Part shown: one piece after another, positions 22,623 to 34,400 of the stretch
How positions within the stretch are numbered: the stretch's first letter is position 1
Layout of the letters: the number at the start of each line of letters is the position of its first letter
Origin: Dracaena cambodiana
Taxonomy: Eukaryota > Streptophyta > Magnoliopsida > Asparagales > Asparagaceae
NCBI GenBank assembly: GCA_036321105.1
Contig: JAYEPQ010000018.1
Coordinates: forward strand, 30,040,030 to 30,104,029
Direction: 5' to 3'
Length of the DNA: 64,000 nt
Position numbers and translations under genes: made by a program
The notes under the pieces: generated by a model
The model's input: only the letters and a program-made list of their open reading frames with translations
Told to the model about the DNA's origin: nothing
Databases searched by the model: none

Positions 22623-23944
22623 TAGGGGTGACAAGTGAGTCGTGTCCGGCCCGGTCTAGGCACAAACGTGTCGTGCTGGGCACGGCACGTCCCATTTTTG
22701 GGATATGTCGTGCCCCATGCACGACACGTCTGCCCGGGCGTAGGCCCAGGCTCTGCTCTCCTGGCATGTGCTATGCCCGGGCCAAGGCATGCCAGCACAT
22801 TTTTTTATTTTTTTTTAAAATATCAAGTTCATTATTAAGTAAGTTCAGAAGAATAGTTAGCTTAATTTAATTAGTTTTAATAAGAAGAAACGATAGTTTA
22901 AATAAAATTTTATTATATTAAATATTATTATATTGACATAATTGCTCTATAAATCTCTTTAAAAATCATACAAAATCCAAAGAGAGGGGAGAGGACCCTG
23001 GCCGTTACTCTCAACTTGTTCTTAGTATTTTTTTCCAAAAGATTTATGATTTAAAAAAATTACATGAAATTTTTTTTAAAAATTACATGAAAAAATTTAC
23101 AAATGTAGAAATTATAATTCAAAAAGAAAAAAAAAGAGCTTATTTTCATTCATCTTCTGGTTAGTTCTCTACTTCTATTTCGTTGGACGATCCTTATTCT
23201 CTTTCTTCTACGTCAAGTCAGTTTTTCAAGCAAACACACATCTCCAATGTGTCTGCTGTCATTGAGTTTCTCCATTCCGTGAGCACTCTACCACAGCACT
23301 AAAAGTAAACTCCGATACTACAGTAGACACTGGAGAAGTTAGTAGATCACGGACCATATTGGAAAATACAGAATATGTTTTTTCCTGTGATTTCCATCAG
23401 GCCAAAATATTAAAGGCTTCATAATTTTTAGGGTTACATCATCGTCATAGTTGTCCCTTTCTAAATAATAATGTAGTTTATTAAAATATGTACTAGATTG
23501 TTTAATCTTTTTTCGGTGAAATACGGATGAAAAATAGAAATGGAGGAGAAGAGGGGCGGTTATTTATAGGGAAGGAAAGGCTTTTTTTTCTAAAAGAAAT
23601 TGCAAACCCTCCCAATGGCCATTTTGACCGTCGGGAAGAAAATTAGCAAAAACATTGCAAGAATCTCCCAACGGCTATAAAAATAGTCGTTGAGGGCTCT
23701 ATGCAAAAAAAATTAAAAAAAACCCTAATGGCTAATTTTAAAAAAATAAAATAAATAGGCGGGCCGAGCCGTGCCAGGCACGACTCCGCCCGCCGGGCCG
23801 CGCTGTACCGACGGCCCGGGCAATCCCGGCTCAGGCATGGCCCGAGCCGCCTGGCATGGCTCAAATGAGCCATGTCGGGCACGTGCCCGAAACGTGCTGG
23901 GCCGAGCGTGTCCAACGGACCGCCCAGCCCATTTGCCACCCCTA
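22623..23944 (-). mobile_element. Non-autonomous hAT-superfamily DNA transposon
   Basis: 1322 bp with imperfect terminal inverted repeats (left taggggtgacaagtg, right complement taggggtggcaaatg) and a perfect 8-bp target duplication gtggcatt at 22615-22622 and 23945-23952. Subterminal regions are GC-rich and palindromic (repeats of gcccggc/gtgcc). Orientation is set by the transposase remnant on the minus strand. Confidence 0.92.
23200..23345 (-). pseudogene. hAT transposase C-terminal dimerisation domain remnant
   Basis: Minus-strand translation, with one frameshift, gives SPVSTVVSEFTFS, then RVLTEWRNSMTADTLEMCV and CLKN. This is the conserved SES-FSTGGRVL...RxSL...TLE hATC block, followed by an acidic tail (EERE). 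The rest of the transposase is deleted. Confidence 0.75.
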
Positions 23945-24479
23945 GTGGCATTAGAAATAAGAATGACCACCAAAGAAAAATATAGCCAATGACTATGAGA
24001 ATTAAAAGCGTTGGTTGAAAAGGGCTTAAAAGGTCAATAACAAATTAATAGAGCTTTATCAAGCACGAATTTCTCGAGCTTTCAACACGAAAGTGAAAAA
24101 AATAAACTTTCAAAGAAGGCAACCTGGTCTCAGCAGTCAGATGGTCGATGGTCATGATGCATAAAACTAAGGGCAAATTCTAGCCATGTGGGAGGGCCCA
24201 TTTATAGTAGAAATGGTTTACTCAAATGGAGCATACCGGTTGATTAATTAATACGGTGATCAGATGATAATGCTAATCAATGAAAAATTTCTGAAGAAAT
24301 ATTATTTTTTAAGGAATCAAATCATCCGACCTTATCTTCGAGATAACAAATGAAACACTAGTTCGCTGCTAAGGTGAAGCTTTATGCTCCTGATTGGAGG
24401 TACCAGATGAAAATTAATCCTGCATCTCTATGACTAAAGATAGAGGAAAGTTTGGCACCTAAGTCCAAACGAGTTTCTG

Positions 24480-25270
24480 CTAACCCATCATGCTGGGAGT
24501 AAAAACATGAACTGCCCAACACTACTAAAGAAATGAGAAGAGAACGAGTTTATTGCTAACCCATCATGTTGGGGGTAAAAGCAAGAATCGCCCTAAGCTG
24601 CTACAGCAAAGGGAAGAGAAAAATAAAATTCTCACCAACTCATTATGCTAGGCGATAAAGCATGAACCGCCCAACACTGCTATGGCAAAGAGAAGAGGAA
24701 AAGTTGGCATGTAAGCCCAAACGAAATTCTTGACAATCTCATCATGCTGAGGGAAATAACATAACTAGCTCAACGCAAATGGCATTGGTAAAGGCTAACC
24801 AAATCTATTAATATGTAAGGGTTTGCTAAAAACCATATGACGAATATGTCATAATAGTATCCTAATTCAACATAAGGGTATGTCATTACCCAAAGTTGCT
24901 CAAGCAAAAGAAAGAGGAAAGTTTGGCATGTAAGCCCAAATAAAATCCTCGACAACTTACCATACTGAGAGAAATAAATGGCTAGCCCAATTCAAATGGT
25001 AATTGGTAAAGGCGAACCAAATCCATTGATAACTGGGGGTTTGCTAAAAATCCCACGACAAATCTGTCACAACAGTATTCTTATTCGATAATAAGGATAC
25101 ATCGTGCCCAAAGCTGCTAAAGTAAAGAGAAGAAGAAAAATTTGGTATGTAACCCCAAACAAAATCCTTGATAACTCATCATGCTGAGAGAAATAGTATG
25201 GTTAGCCCAACACAAATAACGATTGGTAAAGGCAAACTAAATCCATTAATAATTGAGAGTTTACTAAAAA
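24480..25270. repeat. Post-pol tandem repeats of TatD
   Basis: First three to four degenerate copies of the 75-bp family unit (aacccatcatgctggg, gaactgcccaacac). Then about 2.6 copies of a unit near 219 bp starting aagtttggcatgtaagccc (near 24701, 24919 and 25138). The longer unit itself contains a diverged 75-bp-like core. Confidence 0.75.
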
Positions 25271-25889
25271 AAAAAAAAAACCCTAATGAGGTCAATCTCC
25301 TGTCACGTTAAAATTTCACTTCTGATAGAAATGATTTAATTTTCCATAATTTCTCAGTTAGAATAATCAAGTTAATAGTTACCTCTAACAATAATTTCTA
25401 AAACGACTTGAGTTCAAGTTTCCACATGCTCCCCGAAAGTTAAAATTAAACCTCTGATGAACAAAAATCTAAATTAAATTTTGGATTATTCCCAATAGGG
25501 GAAATCTGATTTTTATTGGATTGTCTGTCAAGTTAAATCTTATCTGAGACAACAAAATATCCTTGTCACTTTTCTCCTAATAGAGTCAGTGACCCTTCAA
25601 AATATCTGTTTCATTAAAAATCATACCTCTGATATCAAAATACAAAATCAAATCAATTTCTCAGTGAGATCGAATCTGAGCAATTCATTTATCATGTGAA
25701 GCTTTCACCATTGACAGAAGAGATAAAATCACAATTCATCAAGTCTAACAGTACAAGCTCTGATAAACTTATTTTCGACATTGTTATATTAACAATTATC
25801 TCTAATAAAAGTCATTTTCCAATCAGGTTAACAGTTACATCTGATAGTCAACTCATAAGACTAAGCAAGTTAACCTTACCTCTGTTTAA

Positions 25890-26420
25890 CCGGCTCATTC
25901 CTATCATGTCCAGAACCTCTTAATAGATCGAGCTTTGAGACATGTTTAATAATATCTCTATGCTCATTCGAATCTCGTTATACTAGATGTCACTGAACGG
26001 GTAGATTAAATATGTTAAACCCTACCTCTGTTTAATCGGTTCATTACTATCATGTCCTGAATCTCTGAATAGATTAAACTATAAGACATGTTTAATGATA
26101 CTTTTGTCTTCTCCTAATCCATTATACTAGATGTCACTGAACGACTAGGATCATATTTTTGCAAATTCTCATCGATCATGTCCAAAATCTTTGAATAGCT
26201 TGAGTCAATAGAGTATGTTAATATCATACTTCTGCCTATCATTTATATCTCCTAATTTGTCATACTAGATGTCACTGAACGGTTAGGACTCTATACTTTT
26301 GAAGACTCTTTCTATCACGTCTAATACCTCTGAATAGTTTGATTCACCATTCATAAGATATGTTAACAATTATCTCTGCCTATCAAATTCATCACTTTGT
26401 CTATCATGTTGTTAGCCTCT
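25890..26420. repeat. Degenerate tandem repeat of about 120-130 bp
   Basis: About four copies marked by atactagatgtcactgaacg, preceded by a catgtcc...tctgaatag block. The copies are clearly related but diverged. Specific to TatD within this window. Confidence 0.75.
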
Positions 26421-27175
26421 GAACAGATATCTACAATGCTCTAGACTGCAATTTTATTTAGGCTGCAGATAACAACTTTTCTGAAAGCAAAACTACAAGT
26501 TGAAGTCTAGATCAGAAGACTTAACATTTGAAGGATAATTCAGATTGAAATGCTCTTGATGGTGTAACAGTGTCTGATTATCAATATTTCAAAAGTAGTT
26601 AGACAACACAAGTACAAAAGGCCAGCATCGTGAAGAATTCTTACAAGCAATCTTTGATACTACAAAGAGGTTCAGAAGTATACCCATAAAAATCAAGAAA
26701 ATTTCTAAATTAAATTTGACGAATTGTACAAAGGTTCTACATTATACCTGCAACAACCAAATAGTTGGAATATTATAATTTTGGAAGATAGTTCGTAAAG
26801 TACAAGCGTCAACAAATCAACAGGGCATCTTGAAGCTTCCAAACAGCAATGATGAACACAAGATTGTGTACTCGTATAAGAAGAAAAGAGTTGAAGCTGA
26901 GTAATAACCTAATCTCAGGAGCAAATCTTGAGTCAACGTTCAAAATTATGGGACTCAAGAACTCAAGACATATCGAACGCTCTCTACATGATTCAACAGT
27001 ACATCACTAAGAGCTAAATGATAAAGAATGTAGCGACTTTAGAAGATAGTTCACAGTACACTATAAAAATTGCGATACTCAATAAAGACTATAGAGCCAA
27101 AATCAAAAGAGTCCAAAATATTTCGAAATTCATTACGAATCAACAATGAAATTTTGAAAACATTGGAGGGGGTTC

Positions 27176-28007
27176 TGTAGGCACTAAAAAAATAAAATAA
27201 TCCACTAAAATAAGAGCGTCAGACGCCCTCGCCCGCAAGGCACTGCGCCCGCACCCGCGGGGTGCTACGCCCGCACGCCCCAGCTCGCAAAGTGTTGTGC
27301 GCGCACCCATACGCCCCTACGCCTGCGGAGCACCGCACGCACCTGTCGCGCCCATGCCTGCGCACCCGTACCCGTGGAGCGTTGTGCGCTCCCACCTGCG
27401 GGTATGCCCAGACACTATTGCGAGCGCACGCCTGCACCTAGGGCACTCGTTTTGCCTCGTGTGTTTCATGCGCTCCATTTCATATGCGGGATTGGTTATA
27501 ACAATTTGAGAAATTGTTCTCACATTTAATCACAGATTATGGAGAAATTTGAGGAACAGATACGTTCCAGAGTTTATAAAAAACTTCTCTCTTAACAAAA
27601 AAAAGGGAGGAGGAGAAGAAGAAAATCCAGATAGGAGGAGAGTTTTCAGAGTCTAAAAAAAAGACTCTTCTCTCTAACAGAAAAGGAAGGAGTCCAGAGA
27701 CTAAAAGAAAAAATCAGAGACAGAAAATCAGAGAAGTAAAAGTTACTGCGTTTTAAGAGTTCCTACTTCTCCTCCGGCTAGAGTTTGGTGTCTGAGAAAT
27801 CAGTTAGCATAATGTTCAGATCGTTAACAGAATACGCCAAACGACATCTACTGCTGCCTAAAGATCCCACGAAGTTAAAAGGAGAAATAAAGTTATCTCT
27901 TTTCCCTATCCTTAAAACTCGTTTTCAAAAGTTGTAATTTTCTTTTATTTATTGTAATTCTTGATAAATAGTAAATTGAAAGGAAGTTCTTTAATTTCGA
28001 GCGTACA
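27176..28007 (+). repeat. 3' LTR of TatD
   Basis: 832 bp, starts TGTAGGCAC right after the polypurine tract and ends gagcgtaca, close in length to the LTRs of TatA (831) and TatC (840-841). It contains a TATA box, tataaaaaa (27574-27582). Its sequence is otherwise much diverged and includes a GC-rich island at 27220-27450. Confidence 0.75.
27220..27450. repeat. GC-rich degenerate short repeats in the TatD LTR
   Basis: Very CpG-rich stretch built from cgcccgcac and gcccctacgcctgcgg-like words, in sharp contrast to the AT-rich flanks. Open frames here (for example 27219-27437) follow from the composition and are not genes. Confidence 0.7.
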
Positions 28008-28572
28008 TGTACATCAAATATATGATAACTCATGGTAATATATTTTGGTAGCTTTTGGATAAATATTTCTTAGAAAATAAGTACAGTTTTAACGATTTTG
28101 AACAAGAAAGTATGGTCTCGTTAAGCTCAAAGCAATCATCGTGCAGTAAGTTAGAAATGATGGGAAAAGAGAATAAAAAATAAGTACCTTTTAAATTGAT
28201 GATTCCAAGGAAAGATGGAATATTTTAAATAAATTAATGGAAAATACTATGTACTTAATTATTTTATTATAGAGGATCCAACTAAATATTGATGATTGAG
28301 ATTAAGATTTCCATGTGAAGTAAACCTAACAACTAGGATTGAAATGACCATGAAACGGAGTTGAGGCTAAAAAAGTTTTGAGTTATAATAATAGTACGGA
28401 TGCAGATATATTTTTCATTTTTTTGAAGGAAATAAATGTATTGTCTGGAACAGAAGTTTAATAAAGACTAAATTATCTGCAAAAAAAATATATAAAAAAA
28501 AAATTAAAACTTATCAGGTTCAATTTGCAATGAAATGGATATGAACCCGACCCGTTAGGAATCCGAAACATT
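28008..28572. other. AT-rich spacer, no feature seen
   Basis: Between the TatD LTR and the chromovirus LTR. No ORF, repeat or RNA gene recognised. Confidence 0.5.
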
Positions 28573-29115
28573 TGTTGTTCAATGGGTCGCGTGGGCTTGG
28601 CATGACCAGTTTAAAATTTGAATACAGAAGGATTTGGGGGTTTTCTTTACTGCAAAAAACCCTAATTTCATCTCCCCCAACCCCTCTGAAACCCTGATCT
28701 TTTGTTAGAGTCCGCCGGAGCTTTTCTCGTCGACGCTTGGCTTGTTGAACCCTACAGCATGGCTACAACACAAGAAGGAACTATAGAAGAGAGAAATGGG
28801 GAAGAGGACAGGAATTGGATAGAAATTTGGGGAGAAGAAGATCAATTGCATCAATTCATGATTCATACAAGTACATTGATCAGCTATTTATACATCAAGA
28901 GTACAAATCTAGAAGATTCGAGTGATTCTTCCTTCCCTTTGTGCACCTTCTGCAGAAGATTCTTAGGTCGTTATGGCCATTAGAAGAGTTATCGGATTGG
29001 GTACAGCGAGTGCGGGTCTGAACTTCAACTCTACCCAACCTGCTTCGGACCCGTTTTAACTAGTAGCAGTAGAATTAACTTCCCCTTCCATGCACGCTCG
29101 TATCAGTCTTCTACA
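28573..29115 (-). repeat. Chromovirus LTR
   Basis: Its right end is exact: cttctaca at 29115 abuts gtccttccccctta, the complement of a polypurine tract (taagggggaaggac). On the minus strand it has a TATA box in gtataaatagctg (near 28890). The left end, tgttgttcaatggg, is a guess. A plus-strand ORF at 28702-28983 lies wholly inside and is dismissed. The partner LTR is not in the window. Confidence 0.7.
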
Positions 29116-30190
29116 GTCCTTCCCCCTTAGGCTGAGGCTTCGTCTTCGGAGCGAAACTCAGAATACTTCAACACGAACTGATAATAGTCTTCCCAAGGTG
29201 AATCCACAATCGTCTAAATCCCTCCATTTGATCAACAATTGGTTGACTGCCTTATTCTTCTTTTTCACCATGCGCTGACCTAGCACTTTCTCCGGTTGTT
29301 TCTCCTGATACTCCCAATGGTCGGGAAGCTGCAAAAAGACTTGAGGCTCCTCTCCCCGATATTTTTTCAGTTGGGAAACATGGAACATATCATGAACTTT
29401 AGAGGTTGGGAGCAATTTCAGCCTTTAAGCAACTTTCCCAATACAGGTTATAACTTTGCAAGGACCATAAAATTTTGGAGCTAACTTTTGGGGAATTGCT
29501 CAAGTTTTCTATAAGGTTGTAATTTGCTAAGAACCCAATCTCCAATCTGAAATATGCGCTCAGTTCTGTGTTTGTCCACATAATTCTTCATTCTGTCTCT
29601 AGCCAAAGCTAAATTGTCTTTGAGAATTTTTGAAGTTTGATCTTGATCATATAAGATGTTCTCAACTGCCTGTATTTTGACTGTCTTGGTAATATACTGT
29701 TTCATGGAAGGGGGTTTCTTTCCATATACAATTTCATAAGGAGTGAAGGATGTTGCAGAAGTTCAAGTGGTATTATGCCAATAAGTTGCCCACTGCCGCC
29801 ACTTCTGCCAAATCATGAGGCTTATAACTGCAAAACCACCTCAAATAAGCTTCAAGGAATTGATTGATGTGCTCAATTTGCCTATCCATTTGCGGATGAT
29901 AAGAAGTGCTAAATTGCTGTTTTGTTCCATGAAACTTAAACAACTCCTTCAAAAATTTACTCATAAATATCTTGTCTCTATCACTTGTGATTGTTTTAGA
30001 CAGGCCATAAAGCTTGAAGATTTCATCAAAGAACAACTGAGATCCCTTCATTGCAATGAAAGGGTGTTTGAGAGAGCTAAAATGCACAAACTTAGAGTAT
30101 CTGTCCACCACTACCATCACAGTATCATTTCCTTGACTGAGAGGTAATGTCTCTAGGTTTATTAGAATCCCTGCCAATTCCAGAACAAAT
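29116..30190 (-). pseudogene. Chromovirus integrase and chromodomain remnant
   Basis: On the minus strand: integrase core (30177-29773) with VMVVVDRYSKFVHF, SDRDKIFMSKF and FSTSYHPQMDRQIEHIN. Then a linker (29705-29481: MKNYVDKHRTERIFQIGDWV) and the C-terminal part with VHDMFHVSQLKKYRG and a chromodomain (LLIKWRDLDD, then PWEDYYQF in another frame). The chromodomain places it among the Ty3/gypsy chromoviruses. Frames are broken several times, and the element is truncated at about 30190, at the start of the integrase core. Confidence 0.88.
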
Positions 30191-30814
30191 GTGGGAAGAT
30201 TTGACTATGAATTATTAAAAAAATACATTTTTTTAATATGGAAGGTTTATTAAAAAAAATACATCTCTTATAAACTCATATATTTTCTGACTCTCAAAAA
30301 TTTTTATATTTGCATTTCTCAAAAAATTAGAAAGAATTTTAATTTTTTCGAATTCATTGTGATAAGCGAAACTAAAGTTTAGAGTTTGAGTTTTTGAAGC
30401 AAATAGAAAAATCTAACGCTCAATTGGTGTCAGAGGACAACTCTAAGATATAGTTTAAAATTATTTTTAGTTTTTGATTTATTTTTATTTGTAATTTATT
30501 GATACTAATTTTTCATTTGTTGAGGTGAGACGGTCATTGCTGATTGAATATTAATATCCGACCAAATTAATTTTCGGTCGAATATTAATACCGATCACTA
30601 TTTTTTTTGCTCGGATGTTAATATATGACTAACAAATGAATGAAATAAGATGAAATTAGAAAAGAGGGAGTGTTAAATCTGAGAAAAAAATTAGGCAAAA
30701 TTGGAGGTTGGTGTAAACGTAATCGTGATGAGTAAATTGTCGCATGTAAATAGAATTTCCCATATACTCCCCCTCATCTTAACCCGTACAAGGTCTAAAA
30801 CATGGCCATCCTCT
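30191..30814. other. AT-rich intergenic region downstream of the NPF gene
   Basis: Contains the expected 3' UTR of the NPF gene (read on the minus strand, from 30814 downwards). I see no canonical AATAAA close to the stop. A motif ttaatatccgacc/ttaatacc is repeated around 30550-30630. No other gene. Confidence 0.5.
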
Positions 30815-33466
30815 TTAACTGGCTTCCTTTTTTATATCATCACTCTCTTTTTCCCCCACTCCACCGAGCTCCACATCTCCCTTCGTCTCTTGCCCCTCCA
30901 CTTCCAAGGGCTTGAAGGTATAGAACCGTACACACACAAGATAATACAACAGATTGACTACTTGCATCACAGTCACCAGCCAGTAGTAGGAATCCAACTG
31001 CCCCCTGTTGATGTTGTCCTGCAGCCAGTTCCCTTTCCCTCTGGTGTAGTCATTCACCACAGTCACCAGTACAGTCCCCATGTAGTTCCCGATCGACCAC
31101 GCGAGGCTGAACAGCGCCACCGCCGTGCTCCTCATGCTCTCGGGCGACTGGTCGTAGAGGAACTCCATGTGCCCGACGGAAGTGAAGGCGTCGGCCAGTC
31201 CATGGATTGCATACTGAGGGACCAGCCAGAAGACGCTGATCGGTACCGTCGCAGTCTGCTGATCTAGCAGCCCATGCTCTGCTGCAACTGCCTTCCTCCT
31301 AGTCTCCACTAGTGCAGCGGCGACGTTCGATAGGATCTGGATGGAGAGACCGACGCCCATCCGCTGGAGGTACGTGATCCCCGATGGCCTGCCAGTGAAC
31401 CGGCGGACTACTGGAACGAAGACACGGTCGTAGAATGCTAGGCCGACTAGCATTGTGGCGACGGAGAATATGGATATGGTTGCTGCAGGTATCTGGAAAC
31501 TCTGACTGAGGTGACGGTCCATAGACTTGGCTTGCATTATCGCAAAAGTGTAGTTGTGGGAGGCCGAAGTGATGACGAGGATCCCTACGGACCAGATGGG
31601 GATCAAGCGGAGGACCGACTTGAGCTCCTCCACCCGGTGCACCGTCGACAGCCTCCAGAGCCTTGGCTTGCCGGAATCAGTTATGTCTCCGTCTGTTATG
31701 ACTGCAGCCTGATCCAGGAACCTTCAATCAATGAATGAAACCCCACAGCTGGGGATGTCAGTATCAGTGTGTGAACAGGCCAACAATGCATTATTAGTCT
31801 ATTCCCATATCATTGTCTGATTATTTTTAAATTATACTTTGAATTTTGGGGATATGCTAATGATTAACTTTGGTGATGTTAGCAATGATTTGTGTTACTG
31901 TATCTTGTTGTCCTGAAAGAAACAAGTCGACTCTTCTTCAATTTCCCCGAAAAAGACGGTCGTAGTTTAATTTAGATCCCTAGCTAGCTTGTAATGATTA
32001 CGTTCGATTCTAGAAGGATGTTAATTAATTCCCCAATTTCATTTTAGGAATTACACTAAAATAACTATAATGCGTGAAAACACATGAGACCGAAATATAT
32101 TAGTTGTGTGCTTACTGAAACTGTTCGCTATGAATAAGCCTCCCTCCAATTGAAATGTCGGCATCCAGCTCCCGATCGACAAACAGAAGATTTGGGTCCT
32201 CAGGCTTGGCTACCTTTCTCTTCTTGAAGGCCGCAACCACTACCTGAGCCAGCCTCGTATACGGGCTGCCTGCAGGTTTGAGCTTGATGTAGAGAGGGTA
32301 ACCGATCACAAAGGCGACCACCGACAGGAACATTGCGATACTGGGGATGCCGAATCCCCAGCCCCAACCCACATTGTCTTGGATATACACAACTACAGTG
32401 AGGGCCAAGAGAAGGGAAACGCCCAGAGTGAAGAAGTAGAGGTTGAAGTAGTTCCATTTCCGGTTAGGCTGCGGCTTATGCAGTTCGAACTGGTCAGCGC
32501 CGAAGGCCGCTACACATGGTCGAATGCCACCAGCACCTATGCAAGTCAGGAGGAGGGAAACGTAGAGGACGAGCAGCTGCACTGTCGATGCCTGTTGGCA
32601 ATTTGCAGGTGGCGTACATGGTGGTGGACGCAGCGCAGGGACGACTGCTGAAATTGTGAGAGTGACCATTCCCTGTAAATTTGGAGCACCAAGTTAAACT
32701 GCGGAGTTGAAGTGAACACTGACGAGGGAACTTTTTGTGGGAGTTTATGCTGTATATGTACCAGTTGATAAAAGAGTGAACCCACGGTTATGGTCCAGAA
32801 GCGGCCAGCGAATGAGTCGGCGATTAGAGCACCGATGATGGTGGTCAGGCTGGAGGTGCCACTGAAGTTGGTGAGGGTGTTGGAGGCCGCCACAAGCGGC
32901 AAGTGCAGCTGACTTGTTAAGTATGAGATCATGTTGGCATTGAATCCAGCAATGGCAAACTTGTCGCAGATTTCATTTCCTGCAAGTAAAGGGAAATTAT
33001 ACGAATTATCATTTCAAATTATTTCCTAATTAAGCTTTTTTGGATCCAAAAAAAAAAAAAATTGCAATTAAATTTATCGACAAAGAAATTTGACAAGAAC
33101 TAAAATATGCTGGATTAGAGTAGTCTTCTAATGCCCTTTACTGCTTTTGTGCATAGATATCATAATTATGTATCGCAATCAACTACTAGCTAGTGTTGAG
33201 TTCTGAACGAGAATGGCTATAAACTAACCTATCAATTTTGATATTATCTTTTATAGAGATAGTAGATGATAATTAGGAATATGTTACAAAAATGACCCCA
33301 AACAAATAATCTTTATAATCTTCCATTTTTAGATGGCAAAGACCAGGAATTTTGGGAGAAAAGATAACGGGAAGCAGCAATTACGAAGCACACCTAGTAT
33401 AAATGGCATAGTTCTGAAACCCCCTTGTCTTATTTTCTTCTTCTCGGATCCTCCACCTTCAGCCAT
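30815..33466 (-). CDS. NPF3.1: NRT1/PTR family transporter, NPF3.1-like
   Basis: Four exons on the minus strand: 33466-33394, 32979-32762, 32672-32116 and 31721-30815, all with GT-AG introns (414, 89 and 394 bp). They total 1755 bp, or 584 residues, with no stop. The protein starts MAEGGGSEKKKIRQGGFRTM. Residues 26-31 (NEICDK) are the ExxE(R/K) proton-coupling site of TM1, here ExxDK. Family landmarks follow: NMISYLTSQL, ADSFAGRFWTI, GAGGIRPCVAAFGADQF, WNYFNLYFF, STVHRVEELKSV, FYDRVFVPVVRRFTG, QYAIHGLADAFTSVGHMEFL and SPESMRSTA. Twelve membrane spans with a long central loop (about 230-340) are expected. It is a proton-coupled transporter; NPF3 members are linked to nitrate/nitrite and gibberellin transport, so the substrate is uncertain. 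It is the only host gene here and looks intact. Confidence 0.95.
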
Positions 33467-33570
33467 TGCTGGTAGAGTAGGGAGGCAGATAGCGATATGC
33501 TTCTTTCAGTGAAGGGCAATAGAGCCAATGGATCTCTCTGTCTGTTGCATGTGAGTAGCGATGGGCCGAT

Positions 33571-33586
33571 ACATGTATATTTATAG
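33571..33586 (-). promoter_or_regulatory. TATA box of the NPF gene
   Basis: Minus-strand ctataaatatacatgt lies about 110 bp upstream of the ATG (33466), giving a 5' UTR of roughly 80 nt with no upstream ATG in a strong context. No other TATA is closer. Confidence 0.65.
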
Positions 33587-34400
33587 GCTCATACAGCTGA
33601 CACCCTCCATAAAAAATGGGTGCGTCATCGGGATTCGTGTCCACACCCGAGGGCAAAATACTTTGCACATCACGTATCATAGGACATATGTATCAACAAA
33701 ACAAGCGCACTACGTACGTAGTTGGGGATCGAACTCTTGGCTAGTTTGATCCTCCCACGTCTTTACCGCTACAGCCAACCACGTGTTTGACGGAACGCTG
33801 TCCATGAATCTTTTTATTGGATTTTTCCCGCGCATGCCTCGCAAATAATTTGTGCATCTACTGGCCTCACTAGCTCAGCTTGGTTACACAAATGATATGA
33901 AAGTGGGCTTGGCCACATTCAAGCTGTCACGGGTGCAGGGCCGATCAAAGAACTTTAACTCGGGTGCATGAGTTCGGGTGTTGGGTTGCGATAAAGGTTG
34001 CACCAAAACATGGTAAAGAGAAATCTATATGTGAAAAAAATCAGAAACTTGCATCTCTGGCCTCAGCGGCTGTCAAAACTAGGGGTTGGTCATAGCAAAG
34101 GGGAAGGAAAGCTACTGAACTAGCAGTCAAGAACAAAAATTGGATTTTTTTTTTTTTTTTTTTTTTTAAACCATGGAAGTTGAACAACAACCACCACATT
34201 AGATCTTTTAACTGTCAGGGATTTAATTTTAGCAAACACATAGGACCAATTAATCTAGTTTAGTTTTTAAGTATGGTTGTTAAGTAGTTCTTGTCGGACT
34301 AGAGACCTTGCTTGCTGTAAAACTCAAAGAGAGGCCACGGCCTTTTCATGAAATTGTAAAATATAGTAAAACAAAAACGCAAAACCTGGAGAGGCTCTTC
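33587..34400. other. Upstream region of the NPF gene
   Basis: Presumed promoter, 0.8 kb up to a possible MITE. Notable: a CACGTG core in accacgtg (near 33781) and a run of about 23 T at 34145-34167. No ORF. Confidence 0.45.

Larger units (their letters stand above)
21831..24312 (+). pseudogene. TatD pol remnant (RT scrap and integrase), split by hAT
   Basis: 21835-21900 encodes FMDGFSWYNQIKMYPED, the reverse transcriptase block that follows RMS in TatC. At about 21900 the sequence jumps by internal deletion to the integrase zinc region (21977 on: AIAHAKKCYVYQVHANYINQ). The core follows with WGLDIISHITPLSSRGYRF and IISDNSPQF, then NPAANAKAEVFNKTI, which keeps the third catalytic Glu. The hAT element at 22623-23944 interrupts it just before the ALEIRMTTKEKYSQ segment. 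The end (MIMLINEKFLKKYYF) matches the C-terminus of TatC integrase. Many stops. Confidence 0.88.
24313..27175 (+). other. TatD 3' untranslated region, repeat-rich, no gene
   Basis: No credible coding frame. It holds degenerate 75-bp units (24480-24700), a longer tandem repeat (24700-25270), several sub-repeats with cctctgata words (25300-25880), a 130-bp tandem array (25890-26420) and unstructured A-rich sequence. An antisense PMD-like gene is not recognisable here, unlike in TatA, TatB and TatC. Confidence 0.6.
21831..28007 (+). mobile_element. TatD: old, truncated Tat-lineage Ty3/gypsy element
   Basis: Contains a reverse transcriptase scrap, integrase remnants, post-pol repeats, a polypurine tract (ggagggggttc, 27165-27175) identical to that of TatC, and a 3' LTR (27176-28007). 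The 5' half is missing, lost to the Athila-like insertion and to deletion. The proteins match TatA and TatC but with many more changes, so it is the oldest Tat copy here. Confidence 0.85.

Noticed and set aside
27219..27523. Three overlapping frames, Ala/Arg/Cys-rich
   Set aside because: Product of GC-rich degenerate repeats; no domain.
28702..28983. Possible small gene starting MLESAGAF or MATTQEG
   Set aside because: Lies entirely within the chromovirus LTR, antisense to its TATA and leader.
30701..31267. Plus-strand frame of 188 codons
   Set aside because: Mirror of the last NPF exon; the minus strand shows the family motifs.
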